The position numbers were made by a program, and so were the translations under genes. The notes beneath the pieces are model-generated. The model did not search any database. It had not been told where the DNA came from and was given only the letters and a program-made list of their open reading frames with translations. Positions 57,101 to 64,000 of a DNA stretch of 64,000 nt are shown in pieces. Positions within the stretch are counted from its first letter, which is position 1. Each line of letters begins with the position of its first letter. This stretch comes from Atriophallophorus winterbourni (Eukaryota; Platyhelminthes; Trematoda; Plagiorchiida; Microphallidae), in assembly GCA_013407085.1 (NCBI GenBank), contig JACCGJ010014861.1, forward strand, positions 1 through 64,000, given 5' to 3'.

Positions 57101-59832
57101 GGCGTTCTAAATGTCAGAACAGATTTATGCCTAAGGAGTTATACTCTAGCTCGTTGTGCAGCAGAGCCACATCGCGCAAATCATTTAGAACCTGCTGTTA
57201 CGACTATACCTAAATTTTCAACCTTTTGAGTTTATTTACAATCGATCTTACCCCTACTTGCAGTTACTATGATTTTGTTGACTGCTGCAGAGAACAGAAG
57301 ACGTTTACTATAATTCGGAGGAAGATCCTAATAATGTGATTTTAATGACTTTCGAAATATCTTTCAACAGATCATCGTGATCACTGGATACAGTGTATTC
57401 GACATCAGCAGCAAACATGTAGCAAGGACATGAGAACTGCGATGCCATATCATGGATGAATATCAGGAATAGTATTGTCCTTATTACTGAACGTTGAGGG
57501 AACACACCAGTAGATTTTGCGAAATCAGAGATAGTATCGACTACGCGGACCTGGAAGGATCTATCATGAACAGAAATGCTCATTTTTATTCATTTGCATC
57601 GCACACACACTAAAAAGCAAAACTTTTGTGTTTAACCGTTTTTGCAAATTTTGTTTTAATGAAGTAGTTTACTCGATTGGATTCAAAAAGCTCTCAACAT
57701 ATTTCCATGCAAATCAAATTAGCTTCCCGATTGCTCGAATTTGGAATCGAAAATGTTTGTCGCGATTTTTCTCGAAAGCACCAGATCCGGTGAATTGATG
57801 ATGCACAACTAATAAAAATAATAATGATGATGATAATAAAACATTATTGCGCTATTGCGAAACATCAAAATACCGCTAGAATGTAAGCATACACCTAACG
57901 TAAATCATATGATTAAATTCTTATTTGCATGATGTATTTTAAATATTATATATAATCTTCAAATAATTTTCATGTTTTCAACTTCGAAGGAATCCTTCGT
58001 TGAGCGTGGCTCAAGAATTTCTTGCAATGACTTTCACGAACGTTGAATCAAAGCAAGTCGAAGATTATGAATGTAAGGACAACGATAACGTGAATATCGG
58101 ATTACCGTTGCAAATAATTAAGATCAAAGGTGCGTCAATATGAAAATACAATTCAGTTGTAGAAAATTAAAAATAAAGTCGTACACCTAGTATTGCTCAT
58201 TAAAATTTATAAATTGTAAACTCTACTCCGATATGAAAGTTATATTTGGTAGTCATTATTTCTGTTTTAATACTCAAATTTCTGAAAACATCATAAGTTT
58301 CACGGGAATAAAAATTCCCATAATTTCAACCAAACATATCATAAAATCAACAAACAACCGAAATGTTTATTTTTCAATTCACCATATCATCTAGGGACAT
58401 ATACATTGGTCGTACGATGATCATACCTGCCAAGAGAATATCAGTACATCACTTTAGTTGATTAATCAAAGGCTCTTCTTAGATTGCAAATTGATTGATT
58501 CTATCTCGCCGGGTTAACACTGGTGAAGCGAATAAAGCCCTTGAAGAGTTCTCAGATGTCTACACGGTTTCTCAGGACGTGTCTCTAAATGCTGGCTGGA
58601 GTGTCTTGTGAACAGATTACGTGATTGTAATCAAAATCTGTAGACAAAAGTTATGGGTCCAAAAATCGACTAGGTCGTGACCTTTACTTGCCATGATAAA
58701 CTTCCATATCGACAAAATAACTTGAAGAATAAAGCCTGAAATTGATTCTTGTTTAACGGTTGATGTTCATGAGATCTAATTCTTTTGTCTTACGATTGTA
58801 TCCTAAATAATGTTGATAAATACAGATTAGTGATTCCTTCTCATTCACCAAAATTTCACGCTGAAACACAAAAGTTTGATTCAATGTTTTACGAAAAAAT
58901 CAATTCATATTTCAATGTGATTTATTCCGTGTAGAGTTCAACTAATTTCTCCCGGAGACTTAATAAATATAATAAAATAATTTGTCTAAATTTTGATAGA
59001 ATGTAGCGATTTTCATAGCCGCGAAAATAAGTTCAGATAAGTACATGACAATATATGTTTCAATCAGAAATTTCCTCTATAAATATTTGCAATCAATAAT
59101 TAAATTGAATGAGGTTGACCTTTTTTCACGCTGTTAGATGCTTTCAGATATAATATTCGTTAATTATACATGATTTTTAGATTCATTCTACATAATCGAT
59201 GTTTTGTACTTGTTAGAAGCTGATATCATTCCAATGACATTACCTAACTTGGCTGTTCGCTAGTTTTATATGAAGACAAAAACATGAATTTCAGCAATCC
59301 AAATGTAATCTGTCATGAATGATCAATTTATTGTCGTTACTAGTAATTTTTTTATATCATATCTTATAAATTTGTATTACCTTTTAAGCACAATGATCGC
59401 TTAAGTTTTAACTGAAACACACGAACGTTCATTACAATTCCTATGTTCAGCCTACTCAAATAAACCACTGATATTCAACTGTTCGTAATTATTTATCTGC
59501 ACGGCCTGATTTATTGAAAATTAACAATGACAATGCGAGATGCGATAAGGTTAAATTAGATTTGAAATAATTTGAGAATTCCTTTTTATCATTGCTCGCT
59601 CGTCCACAAATCACATAATCACACCAAACTTCAGAAGAGAAAATTGTGGAGTTCAACTCAAGTTTGAATAGAAACGGCCAACTGGAAAACATTTACGAAT
59701 TGATAAAGGCTTCAAACGGTAAATGCTCTGGCTTGTACAACGTCGCGTATTATCCTCGTGGTAGTCGAGAAAAGATGGTTAAGGACATTCCTTGCAACGC
59801 GTGGTGTATCTCCCTGGATAATTTGAAACAAG
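42047..59832 (+). CDS. multi-exon immunoglobulin-superfamily gene (putative secreted or surface protein), functional state uncertain
   Basis: A chain of short exons on the plus strand encodes a signal peptide followed by halves of about a dozen Ig folds. Each fold is recognised by a strand-B Cys, a strand-C Trp and a strand-F D-x-(G)-x-Y/x-C pattern. Introns between domains are often phase 1, the usual arrangement for Ig modules, and within-domain splits are phase 2, 0 or 1. Several consecutive joins fit exactly (1-2-3-4-5, 49359-49796, 52606-54034-54438, 54642-55088, 57990-59832). Others do not, and one in-frame TGA lies in exon 5, so the locus may be a pseudogene, a misassembled gene or incompletely resolved. 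No transmembrane segment, fibronectin or kinase domain was seen. The gene is not closed in the window. No named orthologue is claimed. Confidence 0.75.
43530..43626 (+). CDS. Ig gene exon 2: first half of Ig domain 1
   Basis: Acceptor TTCACAG, phase 1 in, donor GTAAGA with phase 2 out. Translation contains NPPMVYSSESTATIKCTF, a strand A-B pattern with the first Ig cysteine. The join to exon 1 makes a Glu codon. Confidence 0.8.
43948..44212 (+). pseudogene. extra Ig half-exons (alternative or decayed)
   Basis: A phase-2 to phase-1 open segment 43948-44111 reads HVAAGVILQCMKYTPFGMVD followed by W, a strand B-C pattern. At 44152, after TTTCTTTACAG, comes PTGSWETRYITLES, similar to PTGNWEFKCEIT of exon 5 but with Tyr in place of the strand-F Cys, soon followed by stops. 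Probably a decayed duplicate domain; 43948-44111 could also be an alternative exon. Confidence 0.5.
45935..46143 (+). CDS. Ig gene exon 3: second half of Ig domain 1
   Basis: Acceptor GGTTACAG, phase 2 in, phase 1 out with donor GTGAGT. Contains LEVWWTLKD (strand C Trp) and YSISVDSSTDAGEYVCKVRG, the classic strand E-F DAGEYVC motif. Exactly 209 bases, consistent with both phases. The strongest Ig evidence in the locus. Confidence 0.88.
46263..46865 (+). mobile_element. 5'-truncated RTE-B insertion with 12-bp target-site duplication
   Basis: AATGAGATTCAG occurs at 46263-46274 and 46854-46865, bracketing 579 bp. The insert encodes the C-terminal 170 or so residues of an RTE protein in one intact frame (to 46793): LRSIRRILNISWMDRVTNAE, RLRWLGHVYRMENGRIPKDL, SWEELALDRSLWR, LAAERRSRRR and a C2H2 finger CKRCGRDCSSRIGLFSHSKS. 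It ends in a short CAACAACAAC tail. It lies in intron 3 of the Ig gene, in the same orientation. An intact frame and perfect duplication suggest a recent event. Confidence 0.92.
46974..47135 (+). CDS. Ig gene exon 4: first half of Ig domain 2
   Basis: Acceptor CCGCGTAG, phase 1 in and out. Reads LSPVVTKTLGYGDYVSLGC, then LDIQWRIGGNIIS. Strand B Cys and strand C Trp are in place. Donor GTAAAT. Confidence 0.85.
47921..48219 (+). CDS. Ig gene exon 5: end of Ig domain 2 and first half of domain 3, with in-frame TGA
   Basis: Acceptor CTCTAAG, phase 1 in. PTGNWEFKCEITGPG gives strand F of domain 2. The frame runs on without an intron through INIIQSNAEVELWNRIV to NEPFSIFCSANIRIDGEPSW, strands A-C of domain 3. 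A TGA at 48205-48207 interrupts it 12 bases before a good donor (GTGAGT at 48220) that would leave phase 0, matching the next candidate exon. A GTAATA at 48017 could be an alternative donor. Confidence 0.75.
48462..48530 (+). CDS. Ig gene exon 6 candidate: second half of Ig domain 3
   Basis: After TCATTTGCAG the frame (phase 0) reads DVNEYCTFKYVTLPGVQAFE, a strand F-G pattern fitting exon 5. It runs into TGA at 48531; no convincing donor was found. Confidence 0.5.
48762..48826 (+). CDS. Ig gene exon 7 candidate: short strand B-C piece
   Basis: After TGGTTTAG, phase 1 in, phase 0 out: HKLTLDCSSNIWYSKCGR. Short for an Ig half, donor GTTTGT weak. Tentative. Confidence 0.4.
49359..49478 (+). CDS. 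Ig gene exon 8 candidate: strand B-C piece
   Basis: Phase 1 in, phase 1 out (donor GTAATA). Contains QQNCVRGPNH and SRISWIENIDSD. The acceptor is either GGAAG at 49358 or ACAG at 49354. A second frame gives KLCARPEPQFN, a better strand B, so a one-base error or mutation inside the exon is possible. Confidence 0.45.
49698..49796 (+). CDS. Ig gene exon 9: strand E-G half domain
   Basis: Acceptor CATTTACAG, phase 1 in and out, 99 bases. Reads GEYLNNMVHSFEIILEDYVG then HCKLFNHH; the strand-F Cys follows an EDYVGHC pattern. The phase matches the preceding candidate exon. Donor GTGTCT is weak. Confidence 0.6.
50801..50950 (+). CDS. Ig gene exon 10 candidate: strand E-G half domain
   Basis: After GGTTTACAG: FRQYAREIFVSQATTQHDGL, then DRCQFSSFPGGAVEFTINVE. 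The HDGLDRC stretch has the spacing of an Ig strand E-F turn, and FTINVEN would be strand G. The 3' limit is unclear: no good GT donor before the stop at 50990. Confidence 0.55.
50990..51052 (+). repeat. AT-rich microsatellite
   Basis: Interrupted TATA repeats in an intron of the Ig gene. Confidence 0.85.
51707..51835 (+). CDS. Ig gene exon 11 candidate: strand E-F half domain
   Basis: A (TTC)n tract and CAG precede a frame with NLFKLYNVSKMLEQCVWISY, which parallels LELRNISEKKPFMIQC of exon 13. The acceptor is strong; the donor was not found before the stop at 51875. Confidence 0.45.
52606..52781 (+). CDS. Ig gene exon 12: first half of an Ig domain
   Basis: Acceptor ATGAAG (weak), phase 1 in, phase 0 out with donor GTACGC. 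Reads KPEFRQKPQDDRFVIGKMLR, LSCDYTNIAPH, QIDWLKDGIPLTSS: an I-set-like strand A-D pattern with Cys and Trp in register. Confidence 0.8.
53768..54034 (+). CDS. Ig gene exon 13: end of one and start of the next Ig domain
   Basis: Phase 0 in and out, 267 bases. TLELRNISEKKPFMIQCKLS completes the domain begun in exon 12. VFALQSQRVELPCGIQGEPE and TYTWQPVTDD begin the next with Cys and Trp. Donor GTAAAT. The phase fits both neighbours. Confidence 0.85.
54302..54438 (+). CDS. Ig gene exon 14: end of one and start of the next Ig domain
   Basis: Acceptor CCTAATAG, phase 0 in, phase 2 out with donor GTAAAT. AITVVEHGCTLPAHDGLMLR gives strands E-G; SVSEVAILPVKLTAFCSTR begins another domain with its strand-B Cys. 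Confidence 0.7.
54468..54530 (+). CDS. Ig gene, unresolved exon after a possible 29-bp intron
   Basis: GTAAAT to TTGCAG at 54439-54467 would be a 29-base intron, leading to a phase-2 open stretch with VIDVHQSSVVFAYPDVC. The next join to the exon at 54642 (phase 0) is not resolved. A strand-C Trp is expected here; one lies just beyond, at HWAL. Confidence 0.3.
54642..54892 (+). CDS. Ig gene exon 16: end of one and start of the next Ig domain
   Basis: Acceptor TTAAATAG, phase 0 in, phase 2 out. AATKSLENVYTCLAKDDQGT is a textbook strand E-F. After LLADSPGPQVAF the next domain starts, with SYEIHCAKEWDISAT giving its strand-B Cys. Donor GTTGGT. Confidence 0.82.
55034..55088 (+). CDS. Ig gene exon 17: strand C piece
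   Basis: After TCGTGTAG, phase 2 in (completing an Arg codon with exon 16), phase 0 out. INTHLKWWKNEQQ supplies the strand-C Trp. Donor GTTGCG is weak. Confidence 0.6.
55526..55572 (+). CDS. Ig gene exon 18 candidate: strand F piece
   Basis: After TTCTTATTGCAG, phase 2 in, phase 1 out: VGRNDYCSASILAKH, matching the D-Y-C-x-A strand-F signature. At 47 bases it is unusually short; the frame stays open for about 20 codons upstream, so the true start may be earlier. Confidence 0.5.
56525..57590 (-). pseudogene. CR1-like reverse transcriptase 3' part with (TGAAC)n tail
   Basis: Minus strand: FQVRVVDTISDFAKSTGVFP (57530), IRTILFLIFIHDM and CYMFAADVEY (57420; catalytic FADD reads FAAD, first Asp lost). 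In other frames follow PDGLSHLYMTIVRPNLEYYV (57080) and LATDMVNGI. The element ends near 56528 with plus-strand GTTCAGTTCAGTTCA, a pentamer tail. It lies in the Ig gene, opposite strand, and belongs to yet another CR1 family. Confidence 0.8.
57990..58129 (+). CDS. Ig gene exon 19: second half of an Ig domain
   Basis: Acceptor CTTCGAAG (weak), phase 2 in, phase 1 out with donor GTGCGT. Reads LSVAQEFLAMTFTNVESKQV then EDYECKDNDN and LQIIKIK: strands D-G with EDYEC. The phase fits the exon at 59635. Confidence 0.72.
59635..59832 (+). CDS. Ig gene exon 20: 66-residue cysteine-containing segment, family unknown
   Basis: Acceptor AACTTCAG, phase 1 in and out, 198 bases, donor GTGCGT. Reads EEKIVEFNSSLNRNGQLENI, later NGKCSGLYNVAYYPRG and DIPCNAWCISLDN. 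It does not look like a normal Ig half: three Cys, and its Trp sits within CNAWC. It may be a linker or a domain I do not recognise. It is the last exon I can support. Confidence 0.6.
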
Positions 59833-60960
59833 GTGCGTACTTTATCTGAAATTGCGTATACTCTGATTTTTCCAGAATTACAATAATAAAAGAAACGCCT
59901 GTGTATCACAATTTACGTTTTCATCAGTAAATATTTGAGTGGAAAATCTCAAGAATAAAAAAACATTGTTAATTTATAAATGCTATTGCATAGCAGAGGT
60001 CTTTGTTGGGTCTAGGCACAACTCGGGGTCAACTAACTTCTGAATAACTCTTCCAAATGTGCTCAGTGGATCAAGATATACATTTGACCTCGTGTAAAAA
60101 TGATACTCACTGCCAGGATGGGACAATTTGACAGAGATCACGAAGTCTCGCAACTATGAGGTCACCAAGCTGAAATAGACAGAGATCTCTGCAAGGGCTA
60201 ATGACGCTTTAACAAACAAATCACGACTGAAGTTGAATTTGAGCCTATACAATTAATACCATTTAACTATAGTTATATTGGCCATAGTCGTAGATTAATC
60301 AACATATGAAGTGGTCAATTGACGTTACATCGAAATCAAGCTGCGACGTCTCAGACACTTTTATACGTGATTGGACTCCACAGTGATTTCAATAAGCTGC
60401 TAAGTGGCAGGATTAATCAGAGATGGGGTTCTATTTATTTTATTTTCCAATTCTAACATTAAAAACATAACCGACGAAGTTTTAGTTTCAAAGTAAAAAC
60501 GGATCGCACACTAATTTGTGTAATTCAACTCGAAGTTTCATTACACCAAATATAAGGATAAGAATTTTGGATTAAACATAAAATCATTTAAGCCCATGGT
60601 AACGATTCTCACCCTCTCTAACTGCGTTGTGTTAACTAGAATCGTTGATCACAATCGCCCCACAGCTCTTGATGTTGCTCCACCATTTCTGTTATTCTTG
60701 ATACAATGTAAACATTAGGTCCAACACAATCTGAATTAAAACGCAAAGTAACATTCAGAACTGACAAGGTACTGGTTTATTGAGCGCCACTGTTGACTAC
60801 CATGCAACCGTATGCAATAATTAAATAGAGTAACCTGGTGGTAATTTTAGGTAAATGAAAAAAGTGGGAGATTTAAAAATCATTTGATTGTGGTGCTAAA
60901 AAGAAACCACATCCGGTTTCTGACCGTTTACCATCATCAGGCGGTGAATGTCAGTAAATA
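59833..60960. other. intron or intergenic sequence with a satellite scrap
   Basis: No exon supported. At 60915-60950 CCGGTTTCTGACCGTTTACC resembles the satellite's CCGGTTTCTGGCTGTTTGCC. Confidence 0.5.
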
Positions 60961-60965
60961 TATGC

Positions 60966-62750
60966 TAGGTCACACGGTGAAGACTGTGTTCACGGTGAAG
61001 ACTGTGTTTACGGTGAAGACTGTATTTTGGGAGTAGTATATCGCCCACCGTCTGAACAGGAAACTTACAATCTGGCCCTACTGGATAAAATTCGCATGGT
61101 TACTTCCAGATACACTTGTGGATTTTTGATTATGGGTGACTTCAATTTACCGAATCTGCAGAGCAGCACCATTTACCCAGAACACTCCCTCGAGCGCGCA
61201 TTCAGTGAGTTGTTTGACGATATTCCTCTTTATAACCACATTACATGTAATACCCGATACCGCGGAAACGATTTACCCTCACTCTTAGATCTCGTTCTGA
61301 CAAGCAATGAACATGACATTGATAACGTTGCTTACGAAAGTCCACTGGGACTAAGTGATCACGTCGTCATCCAGTTTGACTATCTGTTTGAAGCTGTAAG
61401 AACAAATGATGCCCGTAAAAGAGTTAGGCGGATCAACACTATGGCGTTGAGTGATGCTCTGAAAAACACGTTTAACTGCCAACCGGAAACCAGCAACGTA
61501 CATGACTTTTGGATATGGCTAATATCTAATCTCAAAAGTTCAATCGAAGTGAGCTCCGAATTTGTCCTCAGGAACTCAAGAAAAAACTTTGAATTTAAAT
61601 TAAGAAGCCGAACTCGTAAGTGGTTAACGGTACGAAACATTGCTTGGCGACACCATCGGCAAAACCCATCATCCGAGACCTGGGAAACATTCCGTTTACT
61701 GCGGAACAAAGTAAACAAATTTGTCATCCAAGACAAGTTGTGCTTCCAAGAAGTGATATCAAGCATGATGGAGCGAAACCCCAAAATACTATATCGTATG
61801 GTTAACGATCAAGCTAAGGTGAAACCTGGAGTAGCGTCCGTGAACACATCAGCTGGACCAACAACAACTGCAGCAGAAACTGCTGATGCTTTAGCCACGT
61901 TTTATTCATCGGTATTCAACCCGATAGAACATGCAATAAACAGCCCAAATCCAACACTTTCAAACACGGTTGCCCTAAGTGAAATAAGTGTCACTGAGAA
62001 ACGCGTCCTCCAAGGTTTATTTAATCTTAAAACCGGAAAGTCTCCTGGGGCCGACGGAATAACCCCGAAAATATTGAAGCAATTTGCGAGTTTGGTATAC
62101 AAACCACTCACTTATCTGTTCGAGCAAACAATGGCAAGTGGAGTGATTCCTACAGATTGGAAACGAGGAATAATTTCTCCAATTTACAAAGGTGGAAATC
62201 GCTCCGATGTTTCCAATTACCGACCCGTTACTCTGTTACCAGTGATTTCAAAATTACTTGAGCGACTCATTGTTGACGATCTAATGAAACACTTCGAGAA
62301 TAATCAGTTGCTTTCGAGGAACCAGCATGGATTCAGACGAAATTATTCCTGTTTGTCTAATTTACTGGTAACGCTAGATGATTGGACAAAATCGGTAGAT
62401 AAAGGACAAGCAATACACGCGTGCTACTTGGATATTCAAAAGCATTCGATCGTGTTGACCATTCCCTACTACTGCAGAAGCTTGAAAGGCTTGGTATCAC
62501 TGGAAAGTTGCTGAATTGGCTAAATGACTACCTAACAAATCGCACTAACCAGGTACGTGTTGATGGTGCATTATCCAAACCAATTGCAGCAACTAGCGGA
62601 GTTCCCCAAGGCTCAGTCCTTGGTCCGATCCTCTTTCTGGTTTATGTCAATGAAATACCGGAAATTGTTCGATGTAACATTTCGTTATTTGCGGACGACA
62701 TAAAGATTTGGCGCAGCATTCGTAGTCCGGAAGACTGTCTGCTATATGTG
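60966..62750 (+). pseudogene. CR1-like ORF2 (EN C-terminal part to RT), truncated at both ends
   Basis: The 495-codon frame from 61027 begins at VVYRPP inside the endonuclease and has IMGDFNLPNL, LPSLLDLVLTSNE, LGLSDHVVI, then RSRTRKWLTV, TGKSPGADGITPKILK, ISPIYKGGNRSDVSNYRPV and RNQHGFRRNYSC without interruption. A one-base deletion at about 62436 (LDIQKHS instead of a SKAFD motif) moves the rest to the frame 62421-62834, with SGVPQGSVLGPILFLVYVN and LFADDIKIW (catalytic FADD). The match stops at RSPEDC (62740) and unrelated sequence follows. EN-RT fusion here shows that the split ORF2 at 37.5 kb is abnormal. Confidence 0.92.
60971..61030 (+). repeat. 18-bp triplication at the 5' junction of the CR1 copy
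   Basis: CACGGTGAAGACTGTGTT is repeated; the third copy runs into GAAGACTGTATTTTGGGAG of the LINE coding sequence. Confidence 0.9.
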
Positions 62751-62984
62751 TATTATTTGACAATTATAATAGACCCAAATAAATTACGAAAGTTATTATG
62801 CACGTTTTACATATCCTTACATCCTATGGATTAGTACATAAGACCTACGATATTATAAGCAAAGGTGGTAAAGAATCTATTCAGTAAACTTTTCTAATGA
62901 AACTTATTGAGAGACCGATACCAGTGAGTTTACCAGTTACCCATTTCGTGGTTGTTGATTTTGCATTCTAAGTTCCAAGGTAGT
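62751..62984. other. unassigned spacer between two LINEs
   Basis: Nothing recognised. Confidence 0.35.
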
Positions 62985-64000
62985 CACCGTCGGGGCGGTT
63001 AAGGGATAATCTCTCAATTCCCAAAATGCTCTAATGGCGAGCGTCTCATATAGCCATCGTTAACCAAGTCCATCTATTATCCTGCATGTGTGGTCCTGTA
63101 TGGCCGGCGGAACTGCTTCTACTGACAGGAGAAAGGGCAAAGGCGGCTGACAGGCGCATCATACCAGCATTCTTCGTACAGCTGGATCTCGTAAGTCCAT
63201 GAAAGTGGGCAAGCTAAGGGAAGGAAAACCGTTATCTCAAACCTCCACTGCCTTGCGTCTACATCCGATCAATGAAACATTTTTGGGTGTCAACCTCGAG
63301 GAATAACCGGAACCGGAGTCCCGTTAGGCGGTCATAATTTGTATTCAACATTGTCCTGCCAACTCATGTTACGGCAGCGTTGTCCGAGTGTAACAGCCGA
63401 ACTGATCCTTTCGTTCCAGTGGTGCAGTTGCGAAGGGGCACTTGCTGAGTGGGTAACAGCTAGTTCTTCATATTGAACTGTAATCGCATATATATCAACG
63501 CAACCATGGAAGGGACACTTCATTCCGGTTCTAGGGATAATAATACGAAAGCAGCAGATACCGGTTTAAATATAGGGTTCGACTGGCGTAGACCTCAACG
63601 CCTGTGGCTGCTTTCGATGGTGAGAAGGATTTCCAGGTCTCCTTGGACAGCTACCGACCGCCTTAAGCTGAGCAGCTTCCGGACAATAAGGCGTGGTCTC
63701 TTTATTATCTGCATGGGGATCAGGAATCAATCAACAAGCAGACTGTATTTTTCCTCAACAGCGAACCGAATAAATAGAAAAAGAATGTCATATCTGAAAC
63801 TGGAAATCTGGAACGTCCGCTCCATGTTTTTTTAGGATTTCATGTCGAATATCAGAGGCGGAAGAAAATTAGCTGTCATTACCAATAAACTAAAAAAACT
63901 GGAGATCGACGTGGCTGTGCTGAACGGGACGCGATTACAAAACACTGGTATACTTACAAAAAAGATTACAAAATTTTGGAAAGGAAGGTGTTTTGATGAG
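62985..64000 (+). mobile_element. RTE-A element, 5' region and start of the endonuclease (cut by window end)
   Basis: Landmarks CAAAATGCTC, GGAACTGCT, ACTGACAGGA and CCTCGAGGA follow the order seen at 28.6-29.0 kb. From about 63800 the endonuclease N-terminus reads LEIWNVRSMFF, then, after a stop and frame change, KLAVITNKLKKLEIDVAVLN and GTRL (canonical ETRL, so Glu is Gly). The 120-codon frame 63473-63835 covers the region just upstream. The rest lies outside the window. Confidence 0.8.

Overview
The window is animal nuclear DNA: AT-rich, dominated by satellite and non-LTR retrotransposon sequence, with one intron-rich gene whose exons follow animal immunoglobulin (Ig) gene conventions. The mix of CR1/Jockey-like LINEs, two RTE families (one with a C-terminal C2H2 finger), very short candidate introns and AT microsatellites fits a parasitic flatworm, best guess a schistosome-like trematode. 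The species is inference. I see no bacterial features, tRNA, rRNA or CRISPR.

Layout. 1-8205: about 34 head-to-tail units of a ~241-bp satellite with higher-order repetition; the array ends in an inverted partial unit. 8.2-28.6 kb: nested transposon graveyard. It holds three copies of an unidentified ~2.7-kb repeat (called R-A here; two direct, one inverted), degraded CR1-like pieces on both strands, a second minus-strand CR1 element (16.7-20.5 kb), RTE-B pieces, a gypsy gag scrap and a twin ~185-bp LTR-like repeat. 28.6-32.2 kb: nearly full-length but broken RTE-A element. 32.4-35.5 kb: satellite fold-back and CR1 scraps. 35.5-40.4 kb: a nearly complete CR1-like LINE on the minus strand (ORF1 with PHD-like finger and two RRM-like repeats; ORF2 endonuclease plus reverse transcriptase), broken by one apparent frameshift and carrying a changed endonuclease glutamate.

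42.0-59.8 kb, plus strand: a multi-exon Ig-superfamily gene or recent pseudogene. Exon 1 encodes a signal peptide and ends in phase 1. Later exons supply half-domains of about a dozen Ig folds with mostly compatible splice phases. Introns carry a 5'-truncated RTE-B with a perfect 12-bp target-site duplication and a CR1 remnant. Some exons contain in-frame stops or frame problems, so its functional state is open. 60.9-64 kb: another CR1 copy and the 5' part of a second RTE-A, cut by the window end.

Only the Ig gene looks like a host gene; everything else is repeat-derived. Clustered single-base indels in parts of the satellite suggest local consensus errors, so single frameshifts should be read with caution. 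Exon boundaries come from reading splice motifs and phase by eye, without alignment.
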